NCBI GenBank assembly: GCA_963708905.1
Contig: CAVPUV010000009.1
Location: 1 to 64,000 of the forward strand
Length of the DNA stretch: 64,000 nucleotides
Reading direction: 5' to 3'
Source: SHZL01 sp963708905
GTDB lineage: Bacteria; Pseudomonadota; Gammaproteobacteria; Xanthomonadales; SZUA-36
The notes below the pieces were generated by a model that saw only the letters and a list, made by a program, of their open reading frames with translations, was not told where the DNA came from and ran no database searches. Each line of letters starts with the position of its first letter. Position 1 is the stretch's first letter. Positions 9,604 to 18,305 of this stretch are shown piece after piece. Both the position numbers and the translations under genes were made by a program.

Positions 9604-10779
9604 ATGAAACTTCGCTACCTGATATTGCTTTTTGGCTTGAGTCTGAACACCGCCTGGGCGGATTTTTCCAATACTTCGGTTGAATTGCATCCTTTCTACC
9701 CTTTTGACGGACCGTTTGTGATTGAAATCAACGGCGACTGGCCCACTGACTGTCATCCGGGCGAACAACAGCCGGTAATCCGGGCCTATGACGGCAACTC
9801 GGTTCTGATCGAGTTCGATATCGTGGTTATCCATGTCACCTGTAATCAAACAATCACACCCTACAGAGTTTTGGTGGATATGAGTGACGTGGTCGGTACC
9901 GTTGCGGGCAACTTCTCCAACCTCGCCATTACGGTTCGTTTTGACGGCGCCGAGTTCAATGAAACCGTGATGCTGGATTGCGGTCCGGTTGTGCCTTGTC
10001 AAATGCCGCCGGCAGAGGACGTCAAGCCGGAACAGGGCGCATTCAATCATCAGGGGCTGGAGGATCAGAGTTTGATTCTGGCCAGGCAGAATCAGTGGCT
10101 GGCTGCTTATCCGCTCATTTATGATGAGACGGGCGGCAGTGAATGGTTATTTGCCGGAGGAGAGATTATTCAGGATGTGTATTTTGCTGATCTGCATAAG
10201 TTGACCGGCGGCCAGTGCCTGGGGTGTCCGCCGCCCCCACAACCCCCGCAGCTGGCTGTCGTGGGGAAACTGACCTTGCTGATGGACAGCGCGGGGATTG
10301 TCCAGGCAAAAGTTAACGATGGTCCGTTCAACGAATTTCAAAGACTGGTTTTTGGCTACAACACTTTCCAGCTGAACCTGGCCGGTGGGCGTCCCCTGGT
10401 CGATCTTGCCGGGCGTTGGGGCATCAGCGAAAACCGCGGCACCAACCCGCCGCTGGGCGATCTCACCGAGTTCTTGCCGGGCGCTTTCGACCTCGTTCCG
10501 GAAGATAGTGTCCCGGCAGATCCTGAGATACCGCCCATTGTGCTGGTGAGTTACCGGGTCAACAGCCTCACCGGCGAGGCACTGGGCCAGCTGCTGTGCC
10601 AGGGAGAAACCGGTTTTGACGGCAGCACCCAGGTGTGCGAGTTTATCGACCCAGCCGATGCGTCCGAACCTTTGTTCCTGTTTTACCAGAACGGGCCCTC
10701 CAGCATTTCCATTGAATATGCACGCGCCGTGATTGCCGTTGGTATTCCTCCAGGAGGTAAGGCGGTCAGGCTGGACTGA
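9604..10779 (+). CDS. Secreted protein of unknown function
   Basis: A 391-residue protein starting MKLRYLILLFGLSLNTAWA, a clear Sec signal peptide with cleavage after AWA. The mature part is acidic, with many aromatic and proline residues and several cysteines (DCHPG, VTCNQ, LDCGPVVPCQ, GGQCLGCPPPPQPP). The proline run around residue 205 probably links two beta-rich domains. I recognise no family. The ribosome site GAGG lies just before the start, and the gene stands alone between the broken AbiE pair and the hemerythrin operon. Extracytoplasmic location is well supported; function is not. Confidence 0.75.
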   Translation: MKLRYLILLFGLSLNTAWADFSNTSVELHPFYPFDGPFVIEINGDWPTDCHPGEQQPVIRAYDGNSVLIEFDIVVIHVTCNQTITPYRVLVDMSDVVGTVAGNFSNLAITVRFDGAEFNETVMLDCGPVVPCQMPPAEDVKPEQGAFNHQGLEDQSLILARQNQWLAAYPLIYDETGGSEWLFAGGEIIQDVYFADLHKLTGGQCLGCPPPPQPPQLAVVGKLTLLMDSAGIVQAKVNDGPFNEFQRLVFGYNTFQLNLAGGRPLVDLAGRWGISENRGTNPPLGDLTEFLPGAFDLVPEDSVPADPEIPPIVLVSYRVNSLTGEALGQLLCQGETGFDGSTQVCEFIDPADASEPLFLFYQNGPSSISIEYARAVIAVGIPPGGKAVRLD

Positions 10780-10944
10780 ACGGGGTGGCTCTTGCAGGCG
10801 CCGCTTGCCAGTCATCATGGTCGACCCGCCGGTTGCATCGCCCTACGAATCGAAGCGCTGGCAGTTGCCGGCGACTGTGTGCTCATGAGTGGATGGGCTT
10901 ATGATGGGCTGACATCATGCTTGCCAGCCTTCAAGGAGAATGAC

Positions 10945-11397
10945 ATGGGTTTTTCCGCACAAATACTTCCCGATCACCACCGCCATTGCGATGAGCTTTT
11001 CGTCGCGGCCGAAGAAGCTGCCCAGAGCGGCGACTGGGTGGCGGCCACGTCGGCCTTCGAGCATTTCAATCTCCAGATGCAGGCGCATTTCGATGCCGAG
11101 GAGAGCGTGCTGTTTCCTGCGTTCGAGGCCGCGACGGGCATGACCTCAGGCCCGACGCAGATGATGCGGCTCGAACACCAGCAGATGCGTTCGCTGCTGG
11201 CGCAGCTCGAGTTCGCCTGCGCCGAGCAGGACAGCGACGGCTACGCCGGCGCCGCCGAGACATTGTTGATGCTGATGCAGCAGCACAACATGAAGGAAGA
11301 AAATCTCCTCTACCCGATGTGCGAGCAGGCGCTCACCGCCGAAGCCGAACAACTCAGCGCCAGGATAGGCGCCATGCTTGAGCGCGGGCATGGCTGA
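10945..11397 (+). CDS. Hemerythrin domain protein
   Basis: A 150-residue four-helix di-iron protein. The iron-ligand pattern is visible as DHHRHCDELF, HFNLQMQAHFDAEESVLFP, RLEHQQMRSLL and QQHNMKEENLLYP. Start ATG 10945 has AAGGAG eight bases upstream. Such proteins bind O2 or NO, or donate iron for cluster repair. It overlaps the DUF2249 gene by 8 bp and is followed by an NnrS-like membrane protein, a grouping seen in nitric-oxide or low-oxygen response clusters, so NO or O2 handling is the likely role. Confidence 0.88.
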   Translation: MGFSAQILPDHHRHCDELFVAAEEAAQSGDWVAATSAFEHFNLQMQAHFDAEESVLFPAFEAATGMTSGPTQMMRLEHQQMRSLLAQLEFACAEQDSDGYAGAAETLLMLMQQHNMKEENLLYPMCEQALTAEAEQLSARIGAMLERGHG

Positions 11398-11611
11398 GCC
11401 GCGACTGATCGACGGCCGCGACATGCTGCCGCCGGAGCCGCTGGAACGGACCCTGGCCGAACTTGGCAGCCTGGCGTCAGGCGAGGAACTGGTGTTGCTG
11501 CTGCATTGCGAGCCGCTGCCGCTGTATGCCATCCTCGACCGCGGCGGTTACCGCTACGATGCCGTGCGCTGTACTGACGGCAGCCACGAGATTCACATCA
11601 AAAAAGCGTAA
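11390..11611 (+). CDS. DUF2249 domain protein
   Basis: A 73-residue protein with the DUF2249 pattern: an early IDGRDMLPPEPLERTLA segment and a later LLLHCEPLPLYAILDRGGYR core. The ATG at 11390 overlaps the hemerythrin gene end, implying coupling. DUF2249 proteins are SirA/TusA-like small folds commonly encoded beside hemerythrins and denitrification genes. A sulfur-relay or redox partner role is possible, but the usual TusA cysteine is replaced here by the HCEP motif context, so the activity is unclear. Confidence 0.78.
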   Translation: MAEPRLIDGRDMLPPEPLERTLAELGSLASGEELVLLLHCEPLPLYAILDRGGYRYDAVRCTDGSHEIHIKKA

Positions 11612-11621
11612 GCTGGCTGCC

Positions 11622-12923
11622 ATGCAGAACACCCTGTCATTTGCGCAGGCGCCGCCGATTTCGGTGCCCTACCGTTTCTTTCTCACCGCGCCGCTGTTTG
11701 GCGTCGTGGCGGGACTGATGCTGGCATGGCTGGGACCAGCGGCGTTCGCATCACGCTGGACGCCCGGCGCGCTGGCGCTGACCCACCTGATCGTCACTGG
11801 TTTCATGTTGCAGGCGATGTGCGGTGCGCTGCTGCAATTCGTCGCGGTGGTGGCAGGCGCAAATATCTGGCGGCCGCGTTTGGTGGCAGCGGTGGTGCAT
11901 CCGCTGATCACGGTGGCAGCGGTGTTGCTGGCGACGGCCTTCCTCTCCGGTCGGCAGCTTTTGTTCCTGCTGGCCGCACTGGTATTTACCATCGCCCTCG
12001 GTCTGTTTTTGACGGTGATGGCGATTGCCTTGTTGCGTACGCCGGCACGAGGCATGTCCATCCACGTCCTGCGCCTGGCGGTGTTCGGGCTGTTGGTGAC
12101 GGTGGTCTTTGGCGTGGTGCTCACCGCCACCCTGGGCGGCCTGCAATCGGTCTGGTCCCTGTTTACGCTGGTCGACGTTCACGTCGTCTGGGGCCTGGGC
12201 GGTTGGGCGCTGATGCTGGTGATCGGAGTTTCCTTCCTGGTGGTGCCGATGTTTCAGCTCACGCCGGCTTATCCGCTATGGCTGACGCGCCTGGCGCCGG
12301 CCGGCCTGCTCGCGGTGCTATGCCTGTGGTCGCTGCAACTCCTGCCTGGCGCCGGCCAGGCGCAGGCATGGCAGAACAGTGTATTGCTGGCGGGAATGTT
12401 GCTGGCAGGGCTGTACGCTGTTGCCACCCTGTGGCTGCAATCGCGCCGCCGGCGCCTCAAGACCGATGTCACTTTCATCTATTGGCGTGGCGCCATGCTG
12501 GCGCTGCTGGGCCTGGCTGCTTCCTGGCTGCTGCTTCAGGCACTGCCGCCGCTGGGCAGCCATGCACGCGCGCCGCTGTGGCTGGGCGTACTGGCCCTGT
12601 CCGGCGTATTCCTGTCGGTCATCACCGGCATGCTGTACAAGATCATGCCCTTTCTCAACTGGCTGCACCTGCAGCAGGCTGGCGGAACTGCAGTGCCGGT
12701 TCCCAACATGAAGCAGATGATTCCCCAGCCGGCGATGCGCGCTCAGATGCTGCTGCATTTCGCGGCCCTGGTATTGCTGCTGGCAGCGGTGTTATGGCCC
12801 GCGCTGGCGCTGCCTGCCGGCCTGACCTTCAGCGCTTCCTGCCTGTGGCTGGAATGGAATCTGGCCGGCGCCGTGCGCGTGTATGCACAATGCAGAGCCA
12901 GCATCCACGCCGCCAGGATTTAA
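11622..12923 (+). CDS. NnrS-like / heme-copper-like polytopic membrane protein
   Basis: A 433-residue protein with about 12 hydrophobic helices. Conserved-looking histidines lie at helix ends: LALTHLIVTGFMLQAMCGAL, VAAVVHPLITVA, LVDVHVVWGLGGW and IMPFLNWLHLQ. This resembles NnrS or cytochrome-oxidase-subunit-I-like proteins found with hemerythrin and DUF2249 genes. It starts 10 bp after DUF2249, so the three genes form an operon. A role in NO stress or heme handling is an inference from context; heme ligation cannot be proven from sequence alone. Confidence 0.6.
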   Translation: MQNTLSFAQAPPISVPYRFFLTAPLFGVVAGLMLAWLGPAAFASRWTPGALALTHLIVTGFMLQAMCGALLQFVAVVAGANIWRPRLVAAVVHPLITVAAVLLATAFLSGRQLLFLLAALVFTIALGLFLTVMAIALLRTPARGMSIHVLRLAVFGLLVTVVFGVVLTATLGGLQSVWSLFTLVDVHVVWGLGGWALMLVIGVSFLVVPMFQLTPAYPLWLTRLAPAGLLAVLCLWSLQLLPGAGQAQAWQNSVLLAGMLLAGLYAVATLWLQSRRRRLKTDVTFIYWRGAMLALLGLAASWLLLQALPPLGSHARAPLWLGVLALSGVFLSVITGMLYKIMPFLNWLHLQQAGGTAVPVPNMKQMIPQPAMRAQMLLHFAALVLLLAAVLWPALALPAGLTFSASCLWLEWNLAGAVRVYAQCRASIHAARI

Positions 12924-13068
12924 GGAAACTCTGATCACTTGAGAGTTTCCGTGGCACAGGGATGTGCCACCATTTTCAATGAATGTAGTTCATTGAAAAT
13001 GAAGCCAAACAAAAATCACATTTTTTGTTTGGCGTGCTCTGATAATTCATGGATGAATTATTCAGAGC
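12924..13068. repeat. Tandem array of five hairpins between convergent genes
   Basis: Five perfect or near-perfect stems follow one another: GGAAACTCT/AGAGTTTCC (12924-12950), GTGGCACA/TGTGCCAC with GGGA loop (12951-12970), ATTTTCAATGAA/TTCATTGAAAAT (12972-13000), GCCAAACAAAAA/TTTTTGTTTGGC (13004-13033), and GCTCTGATAATTCAT with its complement (13036-13068). Stems 2 and 3 are close relatives of stems at 46454-46502. It could act as a bidirectional terminator, but the multi-stem order is more complex than usual. Confidence 0.8.
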
Positions 13069-13071
13069 TTA

Positions 13072-13545
13072 TTAATTTCCCGGGATGAGCGCATTGCACT
13101 GGACTTCCACGCGGGCACTCAGCGCCAGGCCGTTGGCGCCAAAAGCGGAGCGGGCCGGCATTTTTTCCGCTTTGAAATAGGTGAAGTAAACCTCATTGAA
13201 AGTCCCCCACTCGGCGATGTCTGCCAGGAATACCATACAATTGATGACGTGATCCATGTCCGAGCCATATTCCTCGACCGTCATTTTGATATTGTCCATG
13301 GTTTGCCGGGACTCGGCCTGAATGCCGCCTTCCACCAGTTTATTGCTGCCCGCTGCAAGCCCGACTTGGCCGGAAAGGTAAAGCATGTTGCCAACCCGGA
13401 CCGCGGCTGAGAACGGCAGCTTGTTGTCGATGAAAGCCTGCGGCCGCAAGTGTTCCATAGCGGTTACGGCGGGCTTCTCCCCGGCCATTGCGGCGGAAAA
13501 TGCACAAGATGTCAGCACCAGAGTCAATGCGATCAGTTTTTTCAT
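13072..13545 (-). CDS. Exported RidA-family protein
   Basis: A 157-residue Rid (YjgF/YER057c) protein. The start ATG 13545 gives MKKLIALTLVLTSCAFSAAMA, a Sec signal peptide, so it is periplasmic, unlike cytosolic RidA. The family core is clear: GNMLYLSGQVG, an acidic RQTMDNIKMTVEEYG helix, and the substrate-binding arginine in MPARSAFG. RidA enzymes hydrolyse reactive enamines or imines; this exported subgroup is poorly characterised. It converges with the hairpin array and the NnrS-like gene. Confidence 0.88.
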   Translation of the reverse strand: MKKLIALTLVLTSCAFSAAMAGEKPAVTAMEHLRPQAFIDNKLPFSAAVRVGNMLYLSGQVGLAAGSNKLVEGGIQAESRQTMDNIKMTVEEYGSDMDHVINCMVFLADIAEWGTFNEVYFTYFKAEKMPARSAFGANGLALSARVEVQCNALIPGN

Positions 13546-13648
13546 GGTGGTTGCTCCAGGTTCAGGAAGAACAGGGTCAGAGTAACAATACCTCATTCAG
13601 CGGTGTGGCACAGTCGACAGCCATGGCAGCAGATGATATATATTCACC

Positions 13649-14419
13649 ATGACCTATTCCAATGCCTCGCGCCATCACCGGCCTGATTGTGCCTTCACCG
13701 TATCAGCGCGCAGCAAGCCGCCCGAGGTGCCCGTGTTCCGGTTTTTGCGCCGTCATTTCGGCTACATTCCGCTGGGCAGTATCGGCAGCATGTTTGGTTT
13801 CGTCGAGCGCTCCACGCTTTACGGCGGCAGGAAGTTCCACGGCCGCGAGCTGTCCGGGCGGGATGTGGCCCAGCTCAACAATGCCGGCATCGGTATTCGC
13901 ATTCCCCTGTCGAACCATTTCGCCACGCAAGGGGAGTACGAACAATGCATGCCGTTGCTGGAAAAGTATCATCACGAACCCAATTCGGTCATCGTGACCA
14001 ACGACGATCTGGCGCAGTGGATTCGCGCGGACTTCCCGCAATACCGCATCGACGCCAGTGTGATCAAGAACATCAATAACCTGAAAAAGCTGCGCAAGGC
14101 GCTGGAGATCTACGACGAGGTGGTGCTGCCGATGACCTCGAACGAGGATCTTCCTTTCCTTGAATCCATAGTGGACAAGCACCGCATCACGCTGTTTGCC
14201 AATGCCGGTTGCGCCTTCACCTGCCCGTCCAAAACCTGTTACGTGTCGGTGTCAAAAAGCAACAAGGGCGATCGGGAACAGCCGTTCGTCTGCTCGCAGT
14301 CCACCAAGGAGCGCGAGCAGCTGGGCATGATCGACTTTGAACTGCAACCGCTGGTGGAACTGGGCTTTCGCAGTTTCAAGATGCTGCGCCCTGCGCCGGG
14401 GATGATGACGGGGTTTTAG
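13649..14419 (+). CDS. Cysteine-cluster protein, possibly U32/TIM-barrel related
   Basis: A 256-residue protein. The middle part alternates strands and helices (SVIVTNDDLAQWIRADFPQY, VIKNINNLKKLRKALEIYDE, VVLPMTSNEDLPFLESIVDK), and the end has a cysteine group in FANAGCAFTCPSKTCY and FVCSQS. This layout resembles peptidase-U32-like barrels with Fe-S cysteines, but the match is only by pattern and I would not assign a reaction. The start ATG 13649 has a weak ribosome site; a later start near residue 28 (VPVFRFLRRHFG) is possible. Confidence 0.5.
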   Translation: MTYSNASRHHRPDCAFTVSARSKPPEVPVFRFLRRHFGYIPLGSIGSMFGFVERSTLYGGRKFHGRELSGRDVAQLNNAGIGIRIPLSNHFATQGEYEQCMPLLEKYHHEPNSVIVTNDDLAQWIRADFPQYRIDASVIKNINNLKKLRKALEIYDEVVLPMTSNEDLPFLESIVDKHRITLFANAGCAFTCPSKTCYVSVSKSNKGDREQPFVCSQSTKEREQLGMIDFELQPLVELGFRSFKMLRPAPGMMTGF

Positions 14420-14482
14420 CCCAAAACTCCGCACGCGTGCCGCGACGCCATCGTGGCTTCCGGTCTCAGACATTGAGCGCCT

Positions 14483-16162
14483 CTAGAACAAACCTTCGAT
14501 TTCCTTGTCGCGACCGACGCCGATGTTTTCCGAAGAAGGTCTTGGCGGCAAGCCCGGCATGGTCATGATGTCACCACAGACGACGACGACAAATTCCGCG
14601 CCGGCTGCCAGGCGAATTTCCCTGATCGGGACTTCATGGCCGCTGGGCGCGCCCAGCAGCAGCGGGTCGGTTGAAAAGCTGAACTGGGTCTTGGCCATGC
14701 ATACGGGAAAATGCCCGTAGCCTGCTTCCTCCAGTTGGACGAACTGGGCCCGGACTTTCTTGTCGGCAATGATGTCTTCGGCGCCGTAGATCGTTCGCGC
14801 GATATGCCTGGCCTTGTCCCACAGGCGCATGTCGTCATCATACAGAGTGCGATATTGCGCTTTCTGGTGTTCTATCATGTCGACAACACGCTCGGCCAGC
14901 GCCACGGCGCCTTGGCCTCCGTGCCGCCAATGCGAAGCGATGGTGCACTCGACCCCAAAGTCGGCACAGAATTTCTGTATCGCCGCGTGTTCCGCCCTGG
15001 TGTCAGCGCTGAAGTGATTGATGGCTACCGTGACGGGTACGCCGAACTGGCCAATATTTCTGATGTGGCGGCCTAAATTCTTGCAGCCTTTAAGCACGGC
15101 GTTGACGTTTTCCTCACTCAGGTTTTCCCTGGCCACACCGCCATGCATCTTCAATGCCTTGGCGGTGGCAACCAGAACGACGGCGTCGGGGTGCAGGCCG
15201 GCCTTGCGACATTTGATGTCGAAGAATTTTTCGGCGCCCAGATCGGCGCCAAAGCCTGCCTCGGTGACGACATAGTCAGCCAGTTTCAATGCGGTCCTGG
15301 TGGCGATGACGGAATTGCAACCATGGGCGATATTGGCAAACGGCCCACCGTGCACGAACGCGGGATTGTTCTCCAGGGTTTGCACGATATTGGGCTGGAA
15401 TGCATCCCGCAGCAGTGCGGTCAAAGCGCCTTCCGCTTTAAGTTGATGCGCCGTGACGGGTTCGAGTTTACGGGTATAACCGATGACGATTTTGCCGATT
15501 CTGTGCCTGAGATCGTCCAGGTCCCTGGCGAGACAGAAAATGGCCATGATTTCAGATGCCGCGGTAATATCAAAACCGGACTGGCGCGGAATGCCGTTGC
15601 CCGGACCACCCAGACCGGTGGTGATATCACGCAAGGCCCGGTCATTGGTATCGGACACCCGCCGCCAGGTAATGCGTCGCGGGTCGATATTCAACGGGTT
15701 GTCCCAATGAATGTGATTGTCGATGATGGCGGCCAGCAGATTATTGGCGGCACTGATGGCGTGGAAGTCACCGGTAAAGTGCAGGTTGATATCCGTCATC
15801 GGCACGACCTGGGAATAACCGCCGCCGGCGGCGCCGCCCTTCATGCCAAAGCAGGGTCCGAGGCTGGGTTCGCGCAGGCATATAATGGATCTCTTGCCCA
15901 GCTTGCACAGTGCATCACTAAGACCGACCGTGGTTGTGGTCTTGCCTTCACCGGCCGGGGTTGGAGAAATCGCGGTGACCAGAATCAACTTGCCGTTGGG
16001 CCTGGCGTCGAGGCTCTCAAGAAAGTCATAGCCGATCTTGGCCTTGTCATGGCCGTAGGGAATGAGCTGGTTTACGGCTATTCCCAGCCTGGCAGCCACT
16101 TCGGCAATGGGCAGCGTATGCGCGGCTCGTGCAATTTCCAAATCTGAATGCATGGTTGTCAT
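14483..16162 (-). CDS. fhs: Formate--tetrahydrofolate ligase
   Basis: Catalyses ATP-dependent formation of 10-formyl-THF from formate and THF in cytosolic one-carbon metabolism. It has 559 residues, the usual length. The P-loop is TPAGEGKTTTTVGLSDAL (about residues 67-84), followed by REPSLGPCFGMKGGAAGGGY and the conserved NFSADT-like segment NHFSADTRAEHA. The start overlaps the rlmJ stop by 4 bp, so it is the last gene of the cupin-methyltransferase-rlmJ-fhs run. Confidence 0.97.
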   Translation of the reverse strand: MTTMHSDLEIARAAHTLPIAEVAARLGIAVNQLIPYGHDKAKIGYDFLESLDARPNGKLILVTAISPTPAGEGKTTTTVGLSDALCKLGKRSIICLREPSLGPCFGMKGGAAGGGYSQVVPMTDINLHFTGDFHAISAANNLLAAIIDNHIHWDNPLNIDPRRITWRRVSDTNDRALRDITTGLGGPGNGIPRQSGFDITAASEIMAIFCLARDLDDLRHRIGKIVIGYTRKLEPVTAHQLKAEGALTALLRDAFQPNIVQTLENNPAFVHGGPFANIAHGCNSVIATRTALKLADYVVTEAGFGADLGAEKFFDIKCRKAGLHPDAVVLVATAKALKMHGGVARENLSEENVNAVLKGCKNLGRHIRNIGQFGVPVTVAINHFSADTRAEHAAIQKFCADFGVECTIASHWRHGGQGAVALAERVVDMIEHQKAQYRTLYDDDMRLWDKARHIARTIYGAEDIIADKKVRAQFVQLEEAGYGHFPVCMAKTQFSFSTDPLLLGAPSGHEVPIREIRLAAGAEFVVVVCGDIMTMPGLPPRPSSENIGVGRDKEIEGLF

Positions 16163-17100
16163 GTCCGTAATTCAACAGTCGGTATTTCTATCACAAATGT
16201 TCCTGCCGCATAAGGACAAGCCTGGGAGCCTGTCGGACTTAACACTGATCTACTCTCACCGACCAGTACCTGGCACTGAAAGAACCCGTCGCCGCCGGTG
16301 GCAAGCGCGGCCACCAGTTTTGGCAGCAGCGCAGTCATTTTTTCCAGCAGCATCCACGGTGGATTGATCACGATCATGCCCGCGGCGGACAAGCCTTTTC
16401 CATGAGCATCACTGCTTACAGCCAATTCAAAACGCTGAATCCGTCGGATACCGCTGCCGCTGAATTTTTTTTCCAGTGCATCGATGCGGGTCCGATCCAC
16501 CACCGGATACCACAAGGCATAAATGCCCGTGGGAAACTTCTTATGGGCCCTGGCCACCGTCTCGAACACCTGCGCATAATCGGTTTTGACTTCGTACGAT
16601 GGATCGACCAGCACCAGGCCGCGCTGCGAAACGGGCGGCAACAGGGATAACAGCCCTGTGAAGCCATCTTCGCGCATGACCCGGACGCGGCGATCTGCGG
16701 CAAACTGCTCTTGCAGCAGGACGAAATCCGCCGGATGCAGTTCAAATAGCCACGATCTGTCTGCGCTGCGTAAAAAATGCGCGGCGATCAGGGGGGAACC
16801 CGGATAGTAGTTCAGCGCCGCGGTAGGGTTGTATTTCTTCACGATGGCGAAATAGCTGGCAAGTTCCGGTAATGCTGTAGCGGTCAATTTGCCGATGCCT
16901 TTTTCGTATTCCTGCAATTTGTCCGCGTGTTCGGACCTCAAGTCATACAGACCGGCGCCGGCGTGTGTATCGATATAGTGAAAAGCGCGGTCTTTGCTGA
17001 CCAGGTGCTGCAGAATTTCGATGACGACAACGTGTTTGATGACGTTGGCGAAACCTCCGGCATGAAAAGAGTGGCGATAACTCAGCAAAGGATTTCCCAA
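16159..17100 (-). CDS. rlmJ: 23S rRNA (adenine(2030)-N6)-methyltransferase RlmJ
   Basis: Methylates A2030 of 23S rRNA with SAM. The N-terminus LLSYRHSFHAGGFANVIKHV is characteristic, as is YIDTHAGAGLYDL (SAM site). The catalytic motif IV appears as VDPSYEVK; DPPY is the classical form, and DPSY occurs in relatives. At 313 residues it is about 30 longer than the E. coli protein; the extra tail (after about 280) is rich in small residues and may be lineage-specific. It lies in an operon before fhs (4-bp overlap). Confidence 0.93.
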   Translation of the reverse strand: MGNPLLSYRHSFHAGGFANVIKHVVVIEILQHLVSKDRAFHYIDTHAGAGLYDLRSEHADKLQEYEKGIGKLTATALPELASYFAIVKKYNPTAALNYYPGSPLIAAHFLRSADRSWLFELHPADFVLLQEQFAADRRVRVMREDGFTGLLSLLPPVSQRGLVLVDPSYEVKTDYAQVFETVARAHKKFPTGIYALWYPVVDRTRIDALEKKFSGSGIRRIQRFELAVSSDAHGKGLSAAGMIVINPPWMLLEKMTALLPKLVAALATGGDGFFQCQVLVGESRSVLSPTGSQACPYAAGTFVIEIPTVELRT

Positions 17101-17117
17101 TAAGCCCGGGTGATATT

Positions 17118-17756
17118 TTAGCGCGAGGACGCCGGCGTCTCTGGCTTTCTGGTCAGGTGAAACCAGGCAAACTTCTGTTCCCTGTTTGCCGGGGTGATAT
17201 GCATTTCGGTTTTCGCCTCAACCAGCTCGAAACCTGTTCCCAGTTCAGCCATCAATTTTTCCGCATCATACTGGACAATATCCAGGCCGCTGCACTTGAC
17301 CGGTCCGCCGATGGCAAATGCCGCGATGATGAGATGTCCACCCGGCTTTAATGCTCGTTTCATGACATTGACATAGCGGCGCCTGTCGGATGGATCAGTC
17401 AAAAAATGGAACACCGCCCGGTCGTGCCAAAGGGAAAAGGGATGCGGTGGATTAAAATCGACAATGTCTTCGACATACCATTCCACCCCGTGTGCTTTAT
17501 CCCCAAGCCGTGCTTTGGCATGGTCCAGTGCGCTGGCGGAAATATCCAGGACCGCGATCCGGGTATAACCTTCATGGCACAGGCAATCCACCAGCACGGA
17601 GGCGCCGCCTCCGACATCGATCATCGGCTCAGCAAGCGAAAGATGGGTATTACGGATCAGTTGCAAGGATAACCCCGGGTCTTTCTGGTACCAGCTGACC
17701 TCCGTTGGCGATTTGTCGTGATAGATACTTTCCCAGTGTGCTTGTCTGCCCGGCAT
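17118..17756 (-). CDS. Class I SAM-dependent methyltransferase
   Basis: A 212-residue cytosolic methyltransferase. The start at ATG 17756 (MPGRQAHWESIYHDKSPTEV) is typical of the subgroup that begins with a W..Y..K segment and SWYQ. Motif I is IDVGGGASVLVD, with an acidic end LDISASAL, and motif IV-like WHDRAVFHFLTD. C-terminal TEMHITPANREQKFAWFHL resembles thiopurine/tellurite-type small-molecule methyltransferases. Substrate is unknown. It lies 17 bp before rlmJ in the same orientation. Confidence 0.85.
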   Translation of the reverse strand: MPGRQAHWESIYHDKSPTEVSWYQKDPGLSLQLIRNTHLSLAEPMIDVGGGASVLVDCLCHEGYTRIAVLDISASALDHAKARLGDKAHGVEWYVEDIVDFNPPHPFSLWHDRAVFHFLTDPSDRRRYVNVMKRALKPGGHLIIAAFAIGGPVKCSGLDIVQYDAEKLMAELGTGFELVEAKTEMHITPANREQKFAWFHLTRKPETPASSR

Positions 17757-17796
17757 AGCCGCGTCCTTCGTCACTGTCCCGTTCCTTGCCTGTTGC

Positions 17797-18213
17797 TCAT
17801 TCCTGTTTGACCGTGACCGGCAGGTCCTTGATTCCGGCATAGAAAACAATGATCTCCGCCGGTACGTCGCCATCATTGATACCGTGATGCCAGGTATCGA
17901 CCAGCTCCACAAGGGCGTCTCCCGCCTTGAGATGCAGCGTTTTCCCATCCCGGGTGACCACCGTGAGTTCGCCGCTGAGCAGCACGCCGGCATTGATGAA
18001 GGGATGTTTATGCCAGGGCAATTCGGTCTTCGGCGGGATGGTCATTTTCAAGATGGTGACTTCCGGCGCGCCTTGCGGGTAGCCGGGTAAGGCCTCTCCA
18101 TTCCAACTGCTGGTGGCCCTGGCCAGGGTTTCCACCCCGGTGCTGTTGCTGTCGCGGGCGTAAACAGGAAATGCCGTAAGGGCCAGAAACACGACGCATA
18201 ATATTGTTCTCAA
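17797..18213 (-). CDS. Exported cupin-domain protein
   Basis: A small secreted cupin of about 138 residues. A TTG at 18213 is chosen as start because AAGGAG lies eight bases upstream and it produces a signal peptide (RTILCVVFLALTAFPVYA). The cupin metal site is visible in ELPWHKHPFINAGVLLSGEL and the second motif in VELVDTWHHGIND. Role unknown; single-domain exported cupins often bind metal and small ligands. It precedes the methyltransferase-rlmJ-fhs genes by 40 bp. Confidence 0.78.
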   Translation of the reverse strand: MRTILCVVFLALTAFPVYARDSNSTGVETLARATSSWNGEALPGYPQGAPEVTILKMTIPPKTELPWHKHPFINAGVLLSGELTVVTRDGKTLHLKAGDALVELVDTWHHGINDGDVPAEIIVFYAGIKDLPVTVKQE

Positions 18214-18305
18214 CTTCTGCTCCTTGGTTCGCGCAAGAAAGTAAGTTCTGCATTGTAGCTCCAAAACCAGTTATTCTTGGCAGTGTGCTGAATTGAAGGA
18301 AAACG

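Noticed and set aside
16200..16260. GAGCCTGTCGGACTTAA near the rlmJ end, similar to GAGCCTGTCGCAGCTTA at 19290
   Set aside because: Only about 17 similar bases in two places and no inverted partner; too little to call a repeat family.
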